Shown here: in pieces, positions 27,474-35,720 of the stretch
How the letters are laid out: the number at the start of each line of letters is the position of its first letter
How positions within the stretch are numbered: the first letter of the stretch is position 1
Made by a program: the position numbers and the translations under genes
Notes under the pieces: model-generated
Database searches by the model: none
Seen by the model: the letters and a program-made list of their open reading frames with translations, nothing else
What the model was told of the DNA's origin: nothing
DNA from: Collinsella aerofaciens
GTDB lineage: Bacteria > Actinomycetota > Coriobacteriia > Coriobacteriales > Coriobacteriaceae
Length of the DNA stretch: 64,000 bases
Assembly: GCF_028209885.1 (NCBI RefSeq)
Contig: NZ_JAQLEM010000008.1
Span: forward strand, 1 to 64,000
Direction: 5' to 3'

Positions 27474-27694
27474 CATGCCAACTTGTTCGCTCTGGACGTC
27501 GCTCGCTGTCCGTCCTCTATCTGCGGCGTTGACTTGGTTGACACTTAGAACATCGATGTAGTCATTGGGGACGTTCTTAAACGACTACCCAACGGATATT
27601 GCCCACATGGCTCGCATGACAGTCGTCTCTTTTATGTTTCCTTTAGCCGTTGCTGCCTAGGATGGGGGTTAGTCGGCAGGAAGGGAGCGTCTAT
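27391..27694. other. Intergenic region before the ThrE-type exporter
   Basis: After the lysS hairpins nothing coding was seen. A 29-nt near-palindrome lies at 27559-27587 (TAGTCATT ... AACGACTA around a ggggacgttctt core). TTGACT and TTGACA boxes occur at 27529 and 27538 without clear -10 partners. Confidence 0.5.
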
Positions 27695-29263
27695 ATGGAC
27701 GACGCGAGCGAGCGTGCAATCGAAGAGGACATGCTCGATCAGTTCAATTACTTTGATGATGAGGATGAGGAGCTAATCGATCGTCGCGAGCCGGCATCGC
27801 TTGACTCATTTGATCTGGTCGATGAAGAGCCCGACGAGGACGAGGGCGAATTAACGGAGCCCCCACAGCCTTCGCGCCTTGACTCGCTGCTTTCGAGAGC
27901 CCCCATGCACCACGGCGTTCGTGCCGGCGCGCTCCATATGAAAACTGACTGGCATCAGATCGTGATGGCAGGCGATGAACTTGCCGTCGATGCGCCGCTC
28001 ACCGATAAGTCATCCATCATCTGCCGCACCGGCATGCTTATGCTCGCGAGCGGAACGGGTGCCTGGCGTGTACGCGATACCATGAATCGTGTTGCTGACG
28101 TGCTCGGCGTCACAATTCACGTCGACCTGAGTCTTCTGTCGTTTGAGTGCACTTGCATCGAAGATGGCCACTGCTTTAACGAGGTTGTCAGCCTGCCCAC
28201 AACGGGAGTCAATACCCATCGCATTTGGATGATGGAGAGTTTCCTCAAGGAAATCGAGACCTATGGTCGTCGCTTCACGGTACACGAGTATCACGAGATG
28301 CTCAGGACCGTTGAGAGCTCAAAGCCCGATTACTCTCCCTGGCAACAGGGCCTTGCGGCAGCCTGTGCTTGCGGCGCCTTCGTCTTTTTGCTCGGCGGCG
28401 GCCCTATCGAGATGGCCTGTGCATTCGTAGGCGCTGGTGTCGGTAACTTTGCTCGCTCCCATATTCTCAAGCAAGGCCTTGGTCAGTTCAGCGCGCTGAC
28501 GACCGGTGTTGCGCTCGCTTGCGTTTCGTATCTGCTGGCATTGCTCGGCCTTGGCCAGGTCATACCGGGGGCAATGTCGCACCAAGAAGGCTATATCGGC
28601 GCCATGCTCTTTGTGATTCCCGGCTTTCCGCTCATTACGGCAGGCCTCGACATCGCTAAGCTCGACATGCGAAGCGGTATCGAGCGCCTTTCATATGCCG
28701 TATCGATTATTGTGATGGCGACCCTCGTAGGTTGGATGGTTGCCGAGTGTGTTGGCCTGGCGCCGGACGACTTTGCCCCACTGGGCCTTTCGCCGCTTGC
28801 CCTTACGCTCCTGCGCGTGGTGATGAGCTTCGTTGGCGTATTCGGCTTCTCGGTGATGTTCAACAGCCCGGTAAAGATGGCCGCGGCAGCTGGGTTGATC
28901 GGCGCCGTTTCCAATACCCTGCGCCTTACGCTCGTCGATGCGCCGACGATGATTCCCTTCCTGGGCCTCAGCACGGGAATGCCTCCCGAGGCAGCAGCGT
29001 TTATCGGCGCGCTGGTATCGGGTCTGCTGGCAAGCTTGGCCGAAGTCAAGCTCACCTACCCGCGTATCGCTCTCACGGTGCCTTCGATTGTCATTATGGT
29101 GCCGGGTTTGTATCTGTATCGCTCGATGTATTACATGTGCACCTTCGACACAGTCAATATGCTCGGTTGGTTTGTGCGTGCAGTGCTCATCGTGGCGTTT
29201 TTGCCCGTTGGTCTGGGTGTGGCACGTACACTCACCGACCCTCGCTGGCGCCACACCAGCTAA
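27695..29263 (+). CDS. Threonine/serine exporter, ThrE family
   Basis: The 522-residue protein combines both ThrE parts. An acidic N-terminal tail (about 1-70) precedes the soluble ThrE_1 region (ICRTGMLMLASGTGAWRVRDTM). About ten membrane segments follow (about 210-515), ending in the ThrE_2 half (PGLYLYRSMYYM). Relatives export threonine and serine in Corynebacterium. ATG 27695 follows GGAAGGGAG. Transcription may end at the palindromic repeat at 29266-29294. The exact substrate is inferred from the family. Confidence 0.85.
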   Translation: MDDASERAIEEDMLDQFNYFDDEDEELIDRREPASLDSFDLVDEEPDEDEGELTEPPQPSRLDSLLSRAPMHHGVRAGALHMKTDWHQIVMAGDELAVDAPLTDKSSIICRTGMLMLASGTGAWRVRDTMNRVADVLGVTIHVDLSLLSFECTCIEDGHCFNEVVSLPTTGVNTHRIWMMESFLKEIETYGRRFTVHEYHEMLRTVESSKPDYSPWQQGLAAACACGAFVFLLGGGPIEMACAFVGAGVGNFARSHILKQGLGQFSALTTGVALACVSYLLALLGLGQVIPGAMSHQEGYIGAMLFVIPGFPLITAGLDIAKLDMRSGIERLSYAVSIIVMATLVGWMVAECVGLAPDDFAPLGLSPLALTLLRVVMSFVGVFGFSVMFNSPVKMAAAAGLIGAVSNTLRLTLVDAPTMIPFLGLSTGMPPEAAAFIGALVSGLLASLAEVKLTYPRIALTVPSIVIMVPGLYLYRSMYYMCTFDTVNMLGWFVRAVLIVAFLPVGLGVARTLTDPRWRHTS

Positions 29264-29265
29264 TT

Positions 29266-29294
29266 GGTGCAAAGGGGACAGGTTACTTTGCACC
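29266..29294. repeat. Palindromic repeat with gggacaggtta loop
   Basis: GGTGCAAAG and CTTTGCACC pair perfectly around gggacaggtta. The loop is the same as in the 21660 and 61042 repeats, while the stem sequence is different. Confidence 0.75.
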
Positions 29295-29302
29295 CCCAAT
29301 GA

Positions 29303-29389
29303 GTTGCGGTGAAATAGGGACTGAATTGCTGCTTAAAGGGTCAAAACAGTCCGTATTCCACCGCAACTTATGGGGTCGGGGGGGGGGGG
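29303..29389. repeat. 21-bp imperfect inverted repeat followed by a G12 tract
   Basis: 29303-29323 and 29347-29367 are inverted copies matching at 19 of 21 positions. A GGGG, TC, then 12 consecutive G follow at 29378-29389. No gene was seen here. Confidence 0.75.
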
Positions 29390-29490
29390 ATTATTGGTGC
29401 CCTGCATCTCCATAAACTCAACGCTTACGAAGCGCGCGCCGTTCGTGTTAGGGTAGTTCCACCACATAAGTAGTCGCAGACGCACGTACC

Positions 29491-29541
29491 ACGGGCGGGC
29501 GAGATGAAGTCCCAACAGCTCCATCTTGCCCGCCCGTTTTT
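29491..29541 (+). terminator. Strong terminator ahead of the DUF2798-like gene
   Basis: acgggcgggc-agatg pairs with catct-gcccgcccgt around a 15-nt loop and is followed by T5. It lies 45 nt before the next start codon, so it either ends a small upstream transcript or acts as a leader attenuator. Confidence 0.85.
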
Positions 29542-29585
29542 GTTGCGTGGTGCCGCGGCGTAACACAGAAAGGACAATGCCCTTT

Positions 29586-30134
29586 ATGCCTATCAACAAA
29601 CGAGAGAGCCTGCTGTTCACCTTTATCATGTGCTTTTGCATGGTGCTCTGGATGAGCATCTACAACGTTGCCCTGCAGCATGGGGCCATCAACGGCGAGG
29701 TTGTTGCCGCCGCGTGGCTCGGCTTCCCCGTTGCCTACATTTTTGCCATGTGCTGCGACTGGTTTGTTGCCAGCCCCCTTGCCAAGGGTTTCGCCTTTAA
29801 ATTCCTGGTCACGCCGGGCAAGAGTTCGCCGCTTGCCATGACGCTTGCCGTCAGCTCCTGCATGGTCGTTCCCATGGTCATCATCATGTCGCTGTACGGT
29901 GCCTGTGAGGGTCTGACGCACATGCCCGGCGGCATCCTTGCGAACCTGTATTCCGTGCCCGCGATCTGGATGATCAACATCCCGCATAATTTTGTGATGG
30001 CGCTGCCGTGGAACCTTTTGGTAGCCGGTCCGATTTCCCGCTTCGTCTTCCGTCGCGCCTTCCCTGTGGGGACGGTTTTCGAGGAGGAGCATGCCGAGCT
30101 CTTGGAGCAGGCTATGGCTCCTGAGTGCGAGTAG
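29586..30134 (+). CDS. DUF2798-like small integral membrane protein
   Basis: The 182-residue protein has four or five hydrophobic helices. The N-terminal block (LLFTFIMCFCMVLWMSIYN) and the internal repeat-like helix pairs are those of the DUF2798 family, whose function is unknown. Two starts are possible, ATG 29577 and ATG 29586. The later one is 11 nt from AAAGGA and matches the family N-terminus; the earlier is only 2 nt away. A strong terminator lies directly upstream. Confidence 0.75.
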   Translation: MPINKRESLLFTFIMCFCMVLWMSIYNVALQHGAINGEVVAAAWLGFPVAYIFAMCCDWFVASPLAKGFAFKFLVTPGKSSPLAMTLAVSSCMVVPMVIIMSLYGACEGLTHMPGGILANLYSVPAIWMINIPHNFVMALPWNLLVAGPISRFVFRRAFPVGTVFEEEHAELLEQAMAPECE

Positions 30135-30300
30135 CTCGCTTAGGGATCTGCTGAGCGCGGGCGACTTGCTTGGTTGGAGCCCAAAGCGTGGATAGCTCTC
30201 TCGGCGACATCGCGGGCGTGAGCGGTGCGCATGACCGGAGGGCCCGTGCTGCTCCGTTGCCCGACGTGCTAGCGCGCAGAACAATCTGTTGGTGCATTCG

Positions 30301-30333
30301 GCGGCTGCTGAAGCGTTTCGGCAGCCGCTTTTT
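30301..30333 (+). terminator. Terminator after the DUF2798-like gene
   Basis: gcggctgctgaa and ttcggcagccgc pair, followed by T5. It lies 167 nt after the stop; nothing else is evident in 30135-30300. Confidence 0.8.
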
Positions 30334-30345
30334 ATACGGAGTTTA

Positions 30346-30383
30346 AATACAACAGTCTGTTGTATTACGTAGAGTGGTATATC
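30346..30383 (+). promoter_or_regulatory. 21-bp perfect palindrome and extended -10 upstream of the giant activase gene
   Basis: AATACAACAG, T, CTGTTGTATT (30346-30366) is perfectly symmetric and of TetR-operator type. TGGTATATC at 30375-30383 reads as an extended -10. The TetR gene at the end of the operon is the natural candidate for binding. Confidence 0.7.
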
Positions 30384-30415
30384 TCTAGCGGGAAAAATGC
30401 GAGAGACGGAGCATT

Positions 30416-33400
30416 ATGGCGTTGCTAGTAGGACTGGACGTAGGGTCGACGACGACCAAAGTTTACGCGATGCACGAGGATATGACCGAGGCGTGGTGGG
30501 GATATCGCCGCCACGGGGCGTGTCAGACAGCGAGCGTGCGCGCCATGCTCGGCGAGCTCGCCGAGCGCTTTCCCCATGAGTCACTGCGCGTTGCGGTGAC
30601 CGGCTCGGGTGCGCGCGATATCGCGACCGCGCTGGGCGCCTCGTACGTTCAGGAGGTGGTCGCCAACGCGCTCGCGATCAGCAGGTTCTATCCGCAGACG
30701 CGCTGCGCCATCGAGCTGGGCGGCCAAGACGCCAAGATGATCTTCTTCCGCACCAACGATAAGGGAGACATCGAGGTTGCCGACATGCGCATGAACGGCT
30801 CGTGCGCAGGCGGTACCGGTGCATTTATCGACGAGATGGCAAAGCTCATGGGGGTCGGCACCGAATCGGGCGAGTTCGAGCAGCTCGCAAGCCGGGGAAC
30901 GACCGTCCACGAGGTCTCGGGCCGCTGCGGCGTGTACGCAAAGACCGATATCCAGCCGCTGCTCAACGAGGGCATTCCTACCACCGACCTGGCGCTTTCG
31001 GCGCTTCACGCGGTCGCCCGCCAAACGATCGGCGGTCTGGCCCAGGGTATCGACATCGAGCCGCCGGTAATCTTCGAGGGCGGTACGCTCGCCTACAACC
31101 CCACACTGGTCCGCGTGTTCCGGGAGCAACTGAATCTATCGGACGATCAGGTTATCGTCCCGCGCGATCCGCAGATCATGGTCGCGCGCGGTGCCGCCCT
31201 GTCGCTGACCGACATGTTCGCATCGTCCCAACCGATCGACCTTCCCGACGCTTTTGTCCGGCTGGATAAGCTCGAGACGGTCGCGCCCGCAAGCGGGGAG
31301 GGACGTCTTGCCCAGCCCTTTTTTGCCACACCTGCCGAGCAGGCGGATTTTACGGCACGCCATGGCAAAGAGACGCCGGCAAAGGGTCCGGATGCGTATG
31401 CGCCCGGAGAGACGGTGCGTGTGGCGCTCGGTATCGATTCGGGGAGCACGACGACCAAGTTCGCCCTGGTCGATGAGGCGGGTGAGCTTGTCGATTCGTT
31501 CTACGCGTCTAATAACGGCAGACCGCTCGACGTCGCCCAACAGGGTCTTGTCAGCTTGAAGAACCGCTGGGAGACAGCGGGAGTCACGCTTGCGATCGAT
31601 GCCGTGGGCACCACGGGATACGGCGAGGAGCTTTTCGCGCGCGCGTTCCACGCCGACTACCATACGGTCGAGACGGTCGCGCACGCCCGCGCCGCGTGCG
31701 CATGCGTTCCCGATGCGACCTTCGTGCTCGACATCGGCGGACAGGATATGAAGGCCATCTGGCTCAACCACGGCGTGCTGACCGATATCGTCGTCAACGA
31801 GGCGTGCTCTGCGGGCTGCGGCTCGTTCCTCGAGGGTTTTGCCAAAAACCTCGGAATAGCCGTTGAGGATATCGCGACCGAGGCATTTTCGTCCAAAGCC
31901 CCCGCCGTTCTCGGCAGCCGCTGCACGGTGTTCATGAACAGCAGCGTCGTTTCCGAGCAGCGGCGCGGTAAGGGTCCGGGCGACATGATGGCCGGTCTCT
32001 GCCGTTCGATTATCGAGAACGTGTTCACCAAGGTCATTCGCGTTTCAAATCTCAACCGTCTGGGCGACAAAGTCGTCGTCCAGGGCGGCACGTTCCGAAA
32101 CGACGCGGTGCTGCGCGCATTCGAGCAGTATCTGGGCAAACCCGTCACGCGTGCGCCCCACCCGGGGCTGATGGGCGCTATCGGTATCGCCCTGCTCGCG
32201 CGCGAGGAATGCCGCAAGGGCGACGCCGGCACGTCGTTTATCGGGCTCGATGCCGTGGAGCGCTTCGAGCATCGCGAGTTCGGCGGCGTTACCTGCCGTC
32301 GGTGCAACAACCGCTGCCAGCGCGCGGTCGTGGCATTTGGCGATGGCTCGCTTTACGTCACGGGCAATCGCTGCCCGCGCGGCGGCGCCATCTCATGGGA
32401 TGAGCTCGTGCGCGAGGTTCCCGCGGCGGAGGAGCTGCGTCCGCAGGGTGCTTGCGAGGCACAGGCACCCGGCACGGGGCGCGACCGGACCGCGGCTGCC
32501 CCCAATCTCTTTGTCGACCGCGAGAAGCTGCTGTTCGAGTCGTACCCCACGGTTCCCGTCTGCGGGGGGCGCGATGTCACGATCGGCATTCCCCGTGTGC
32601 TCGAGTTCTGGGACACCATGCCGTTCTGGTCGACGTTCTTCAGCACGCTCGGCTTTAAGGTGCGCGTCTCGGGACGCAGCACCAAGGCGATGTACGAGCG
32701 CGGTCTGGCGCACGTCACATCCGACACCGTGTGCTTCCCGGCCAAGCTCGTCCACGGGCACATCCGCAATCTCGTCGACGCCGGCGTCGACCGCATCTTC
32801 ATGCCCATCATCACGACGGTGCCCACCGAAAACACCGCCTCTACCAGCGAGTGGATGTGCGCCGTCGTAAAGGGATACCCCTACGTGATGCGCAATTCCG
32901 ATAACCCGGAGGAGCGTTTCGGCGTTCCGTTCGATACGCCGCTGTTCCACTGGTACGACGAGGGCGACCGAAACCGCCAGCTCAAGGCGTGGTGCAAGGA
33001 GACCTTCGATATCGATGCCGACCTGGTTGCCAAGGCGACCGAGCAGGCGGACCGCGCGCAGGAGACGTTTGAGAACCAGCTGCAGCTGCGCGGCAGGCAG
33101 GTGCTCGAGAACGTGCGCGAGGACGGCGGCTACGCGGTGGTGATCGCTTCGCGCCCGTACCACAACGACCCGCTGGTCAACCACGGGCTGCCCAAGCTCT
33201 TCTCTGAGCGCGGCATCCCCGTGCTGACGCCCGATGCGGTGCCGGGGGTCTGCAACGTCGATCTTTCCAACAGCCGCATCGACATCGTGAACAACTACCA
33301 TGCGCGCATGCTGTCGTGCGCGGTCATCGTCGCATCGACGCCCGAGCTCGAGCTCGTGCAGATGGGCAGCTTCGGCTGCGGCCACGATGCGTATCTCACC

Positions 33401-34855
33401 GACGAGATCGCGCGCATGATGGGCGAGATGGGCTCCAAGGTTCCGATGATGATCAAGCTCGATGAGAGCGACGTCGCCGGTCCCATGGGCATTCGCGTGC
33501 GTTCGTTTATCGAGTCGGTCAACCGTCGTCGCGCGGAGGAGCGTGCCGAGGGCGCCCGGGTGCACGCGGTCCATCCGCTCGACGACCCGTATAAGGTCAA
33601 GTACACCAAGCGCGACCGGCACGACAAGATCGCGCTGGTCCCCAACACCTCCCATGCGTTCTGCAGGCTCATGACCGCGGCGATGCGCAATCAGGGCGTG
33701 CGCGCCGAGGCCCTTGATATCGGGCGCGAGGATGCCATCCGCCTGGGCAAACGCTATGTGCACAACGACATCTGCTTCCCCGCGCAAATCGTGATCGGCG
33801 AGGCGCTCGCGGCACTCGAGAGCGGTAAGTACGACCCGCACGACGTCGCCGTGGTGACTGGCAAGTATATCGGCGACTGCCGCCTGACGCACTACATGCC
33901 CCTGCTGCGCCGCGCGCTCGACGACGCGGGATACGACTATGTCCCGGTGCTCACCAACGACGACGTCGATGCCCACAATGCGCATCCGGGCTTCAAGCTC
34001 GGCCTTGGCCCGAGCATCCAGATCGCCTACGGTCTTCCCATGATCGATGCCCTCGAGGCCATGCTTAGGCGCATCCGTCCCTACGAGCTCGAGAAGGGCG
34101 CGGCGGACGCTGCGTTCGACCGCGCGCTCGATGAGGTTATCGAGGGCATGGAGCGCTCCGGGCTGAGAGGCCAGGCGACGGGCTTCAAACGCGCGCTTGC
34201 GATCATGGACGCCGTTCCGTACGACCGCTCGAACCCGCATCCGACCGTTCTCATCGTGGGCGAGTACCTGCTCAATTTCCATCTCGGCGCCAACCACGAG
34301 ATTGAGCGCTACCTCGAGGACAACGGGCTCGAGGTCATCGAGGCGCGCATGACCGACGTGATCCGCAAGACCTATTTCTACAAGCATGCGCAGTCGCGCG
34401 AGTTCCACGTCGACCTGTCGCTGCCCGAAAAGGCCTGGTACGCCACGGCGGACAACCTGTTCGAGCTCGCGCACGACCGTTGCGACCGCCTGGGCGCGGC
34501 GAGCCCGCTCTACGAGCCGCCGACGCGCATGCCCGAGCTCGTGCGCGCGAGCGATAAGATCCTGCACCATACGTTCGATGCGGGCGAGGGCGTGCTGATT
34601 CCGGCGGAGATCCTCGAGCACGCCAAGCGCGGCTGCCGCAACTTCGTGATCCTGCAGCCGTTCGGGTGTCTGCCCAACCATGTCGTGGGGCGCGGGCTCA
34701 TCCATGCGCTCAAGGAGCAGTATCCCACGGCGCAGTTCCTGCCGCTCGACTACGATCCCGACGTGAGCTTCGCCAACGTGGAGAACCGTCTTCAGATGCT
34801 CATCATGAACGCCAAGGCGCAGGGGTGCGGTGAGGCGCATGGCGAGACCGCGTAA
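30416..34855 (+). CDS. Giant fused acyl-CoA dehydratase activase / 2-hydroxyacyl-CoA dehydratase-like protein
   Basis: The 1479-residue protein has two BadF/HgdC-type ASKHA ATPase domains, at about 1-265 (VGLDVGSTTTKVYA, MRMNGSCAGGTGAFIDEM) and 335-610 (GIDSGSTTTKFALVD, NEACSAGCGSFLEGF). A Cys-rich linker (CRRCNNRCQRA, near 627) comes next, then HgdB-like/DUF2229 regions from about 720 to the C-terminus (IGIPRVLEFWDTMPFW, PFGCLPNHVVGRG). Activases carry a 4Fe-4S cluster and inject electrons into a dehydratase; both parts are in one chain here. The substrate is unknown. The downstream TetR gene overlaps by 17 nt. Confidence 0.88.
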   Translation: MALLVGLDVGSTTTKVYAMHEDMTEAWWGYRRHGACQTASVRAMLGELAERFPHESLRVAVTGSGARDIATALGASYVQEVVANALAISRFYPQTRCAIELGGQDAKMIFFRTNDKGDIEVADMRMNGSCAGGTGAFIDEMAKLMGVGTESGEFEQLASRGTTVHEVSGRCGVYAKTDIQPLLNEGIPTTDLALSALHAVARQTIGGLAQGIDIEPPVIFEGGTLAYNPTLVRVFREQLNLSDDQVIVPRDPQIMVARGAALSLTDMFASSQPIDLPDAFVRLDKLETVAPASGEGRLAQPFFATPAEQADFTARHGKETPAKGPDAYAPGETVRVALGIDSGSTTTKFALVDEAGELVDSFYASNNGRPLDVAQQGLVSLKNRWETAGVTLAIDAVGTTGYGEELFARAFHADYHTVETVAHARAACACVPDATFVLDIGGQDMKAIWLNHGVLTDIVVNEACSAGCGSFLEGFAKNLGIAVEDIATEAFSSKAPAVLGSRCTVFMNSSVVSEQRRGKGPGDMMAGLCRSIIENVFTKVIRVSNLNRLGDKVVVQGGTFRNDAVLRAFEQYLGKPVTRAPHPGLMGAIGIALLAREECRKGDAGTSFIGLDAVERFEHREFGGVTCRRCNNRCQRAVVAFGDGSLYVTGNRCPRGGAISWDELVREVPAAEELRPQGACEAQAPGTGRDRTAAAPNLFVDREKLLFESYPTVPVCGGRDVTIGIPRVLEFWDTMPFWSTFFSTLGFKVRVSGRSTKAMYERGLAHVTSDTVCFPAKLVHGHIRNLVDAGVDRIFMPIITTVPTENTASTSEWMCAVVKGYPYVMRNSDNPEERFGVPFDTPLFHWYDEGDRNRQLKAWCKETFDIDADLVAKATEQADRAQETFENQLQLRGRQVLENVREDGGYAVVIASRPYHNDPLVNHGLPKLFSERGIPVLTPDAVPGVCNVDLSNSRIDIVNNYHARMLSCAVIVASTPELELVQMGSFGCGHDAYLTDEIARMMGEMGSKVPMMIKLDESDVAGPMGIRVRSFIESVNRRRAEERAEGARVHAVHPLDDPYKVKYTKRDRHDKIALVPNTSHAFCRLMTAAMRNQGVRAEALDIGREDAIRLGKRYVHNDICFPAQIVIGEALAALESGKYDPHDVAVVTGKYIGDCRLTHYMPLLRRALDDAGYDYVPVLTNDDVDAHNAHPGFKLGLGPSIQIAYGLPMIDALEAMLRRIRPYELEKGAADAAFDRALDEVIEGMERSGLRGQATGFKRALAIMDAVPYDRSNPHPTVLIVGEYLLNFHLGANHEIERYLEDNGLEVIEARMTDVIRKTYFYKHAQSREFHVDLSLPEKAWYATADNLFELAHDRCDRLGAASPLYEPPTRMPELVRASDKILHHTFDAGEGVLIPAEILEHAKRGCRNFVILQPFGCLPNHVVGRGLIHALKEQYPTAQFLPLDYDPDVSFANVENRLQMLIMNAKAQGCGEAHGETA

Positions 34856-35528
34856 GGACGCCGATGCGCCCGATGCACGCACCCGTATCATCGAGGCGTT
34901 TTGGGAGCTCATCGAGAACAACAGCATCTTCGAGCTGTCGGTTGGCGAGGTGACCCGCGCCGCCCAGTGCAATCGCGGAACGTTTTACTACTATTTTCAC
35001 GATTTCGATGAACTCGTCGCCATCGCCATAGCCCAGCTGCTGCAGGATAACGAGCTCATCACCGATGCCCTCTGGCATTTTTCGAGCGAGGGCGACCTTT
35101 CGGCGTTCGACCGGCGCGACGTCCGCTGCCTGCTGCGGCGCATCGTCATCACCATGAGGGCGGGTGCCGCCGAGCAGGTCGTGCAGGGCATCCATACGAT
35201 CATCATCGACCGCGTGAGAGAGATCGTCCACCCCGACGGAGAAGAGCTCAAGGCAGATTCGAGCTTTGCGGTGGGCTTTCTGGTCTCGGGCATCATGGGC
35301 TTTGTGATGGCGGTCGGCTTTGCCCGGGAGGGCGGCGAGGAGATAGACCTCGAGCAGCCGGGGGACAGCGCGTGCGCGTACCTGAGGGCGGTCGCCATGC
35401 AGACGGTGGAAACGGTCGCGCAAGTCGAGGGCGTCGATACATCCGAGCTGCTCGAACGCGTCTCCAAGGAGGCCGATGCCTATCGCGCATCGCGTGCGAC
35501 GAGTCCCGACGTGGTGAAAGACGCCTAG
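34839..35528 (+). CDS. TetR/AcrR family transcriptional regulator
   Basis: The 229-residue protein has an N-terminal TetR helix-turn-helix (about 10-60: RIIEAFWELIENN, LSVGEVTRAAQCNRGTFYYYFHDFDEL). The all-helical ligand domain is less conserved. The start ATG 34839 follows GGTGAGG and lies inside the end of the giant activase gene, so the pair is translationally coupled. It probably represses its own operon through the 21-bp palindrome at 30346. The ligand is unknown. Confidence 0.92.
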   Translation: MARPRKDADAPDARTRIIEAFWELIENNSIFELSVGEVTRAAQCNRGTFYYYFHDFDELVAIAIAQLLQDNELITDALWHFSSEGDLSAFDRRDVRCLLRRIVITMRAGAAEQVVQGIHTIIIDRVREIVHPDGEELKADSSFAVGFLVSGIMGFVMAVGFAREGGEEIDLEQPGDSACAYLRAVAMQTVETVAQVEGVDTSELLERVSKEADAYRASRATSPDVVKDA

Positions 35529-35661
35529 GGTTTCTCTTGCGGGGCGCCTGTCGCGCATCGCGCGGTGAGTCCCGCGATGCGGTCATAACCTGCATTCATG
35601 TGAGCCGGGTTTATAGATATTCCTCCAGCTGTTAACATAGACAACCTGTGGGTAAAGAGAC

Positions 35662-35689
35662 AAAAGCGCCGCCGACGGGCGGGCGTTTT
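35662..35689 (+). terminator. Putative terminator before clpC
   Basis: aaaagcgccgcc and gggcgggcgtttt form an imperfect stem, followed by gatttc. No clear clpC promoter was found in 35529-35720. Confidence 0.5.
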
Positions 35690-35720
35690 GATTTCGATGA
35701 ACTCATGTAAGGAAACGAGC

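Noticed and set aside
32393-34972. 859-residue minus-strand frame opposite the giant activase gene
   Set aside because: Antisense shadow; low-complexity and with no domain, while the plus strand carries clear motifs.
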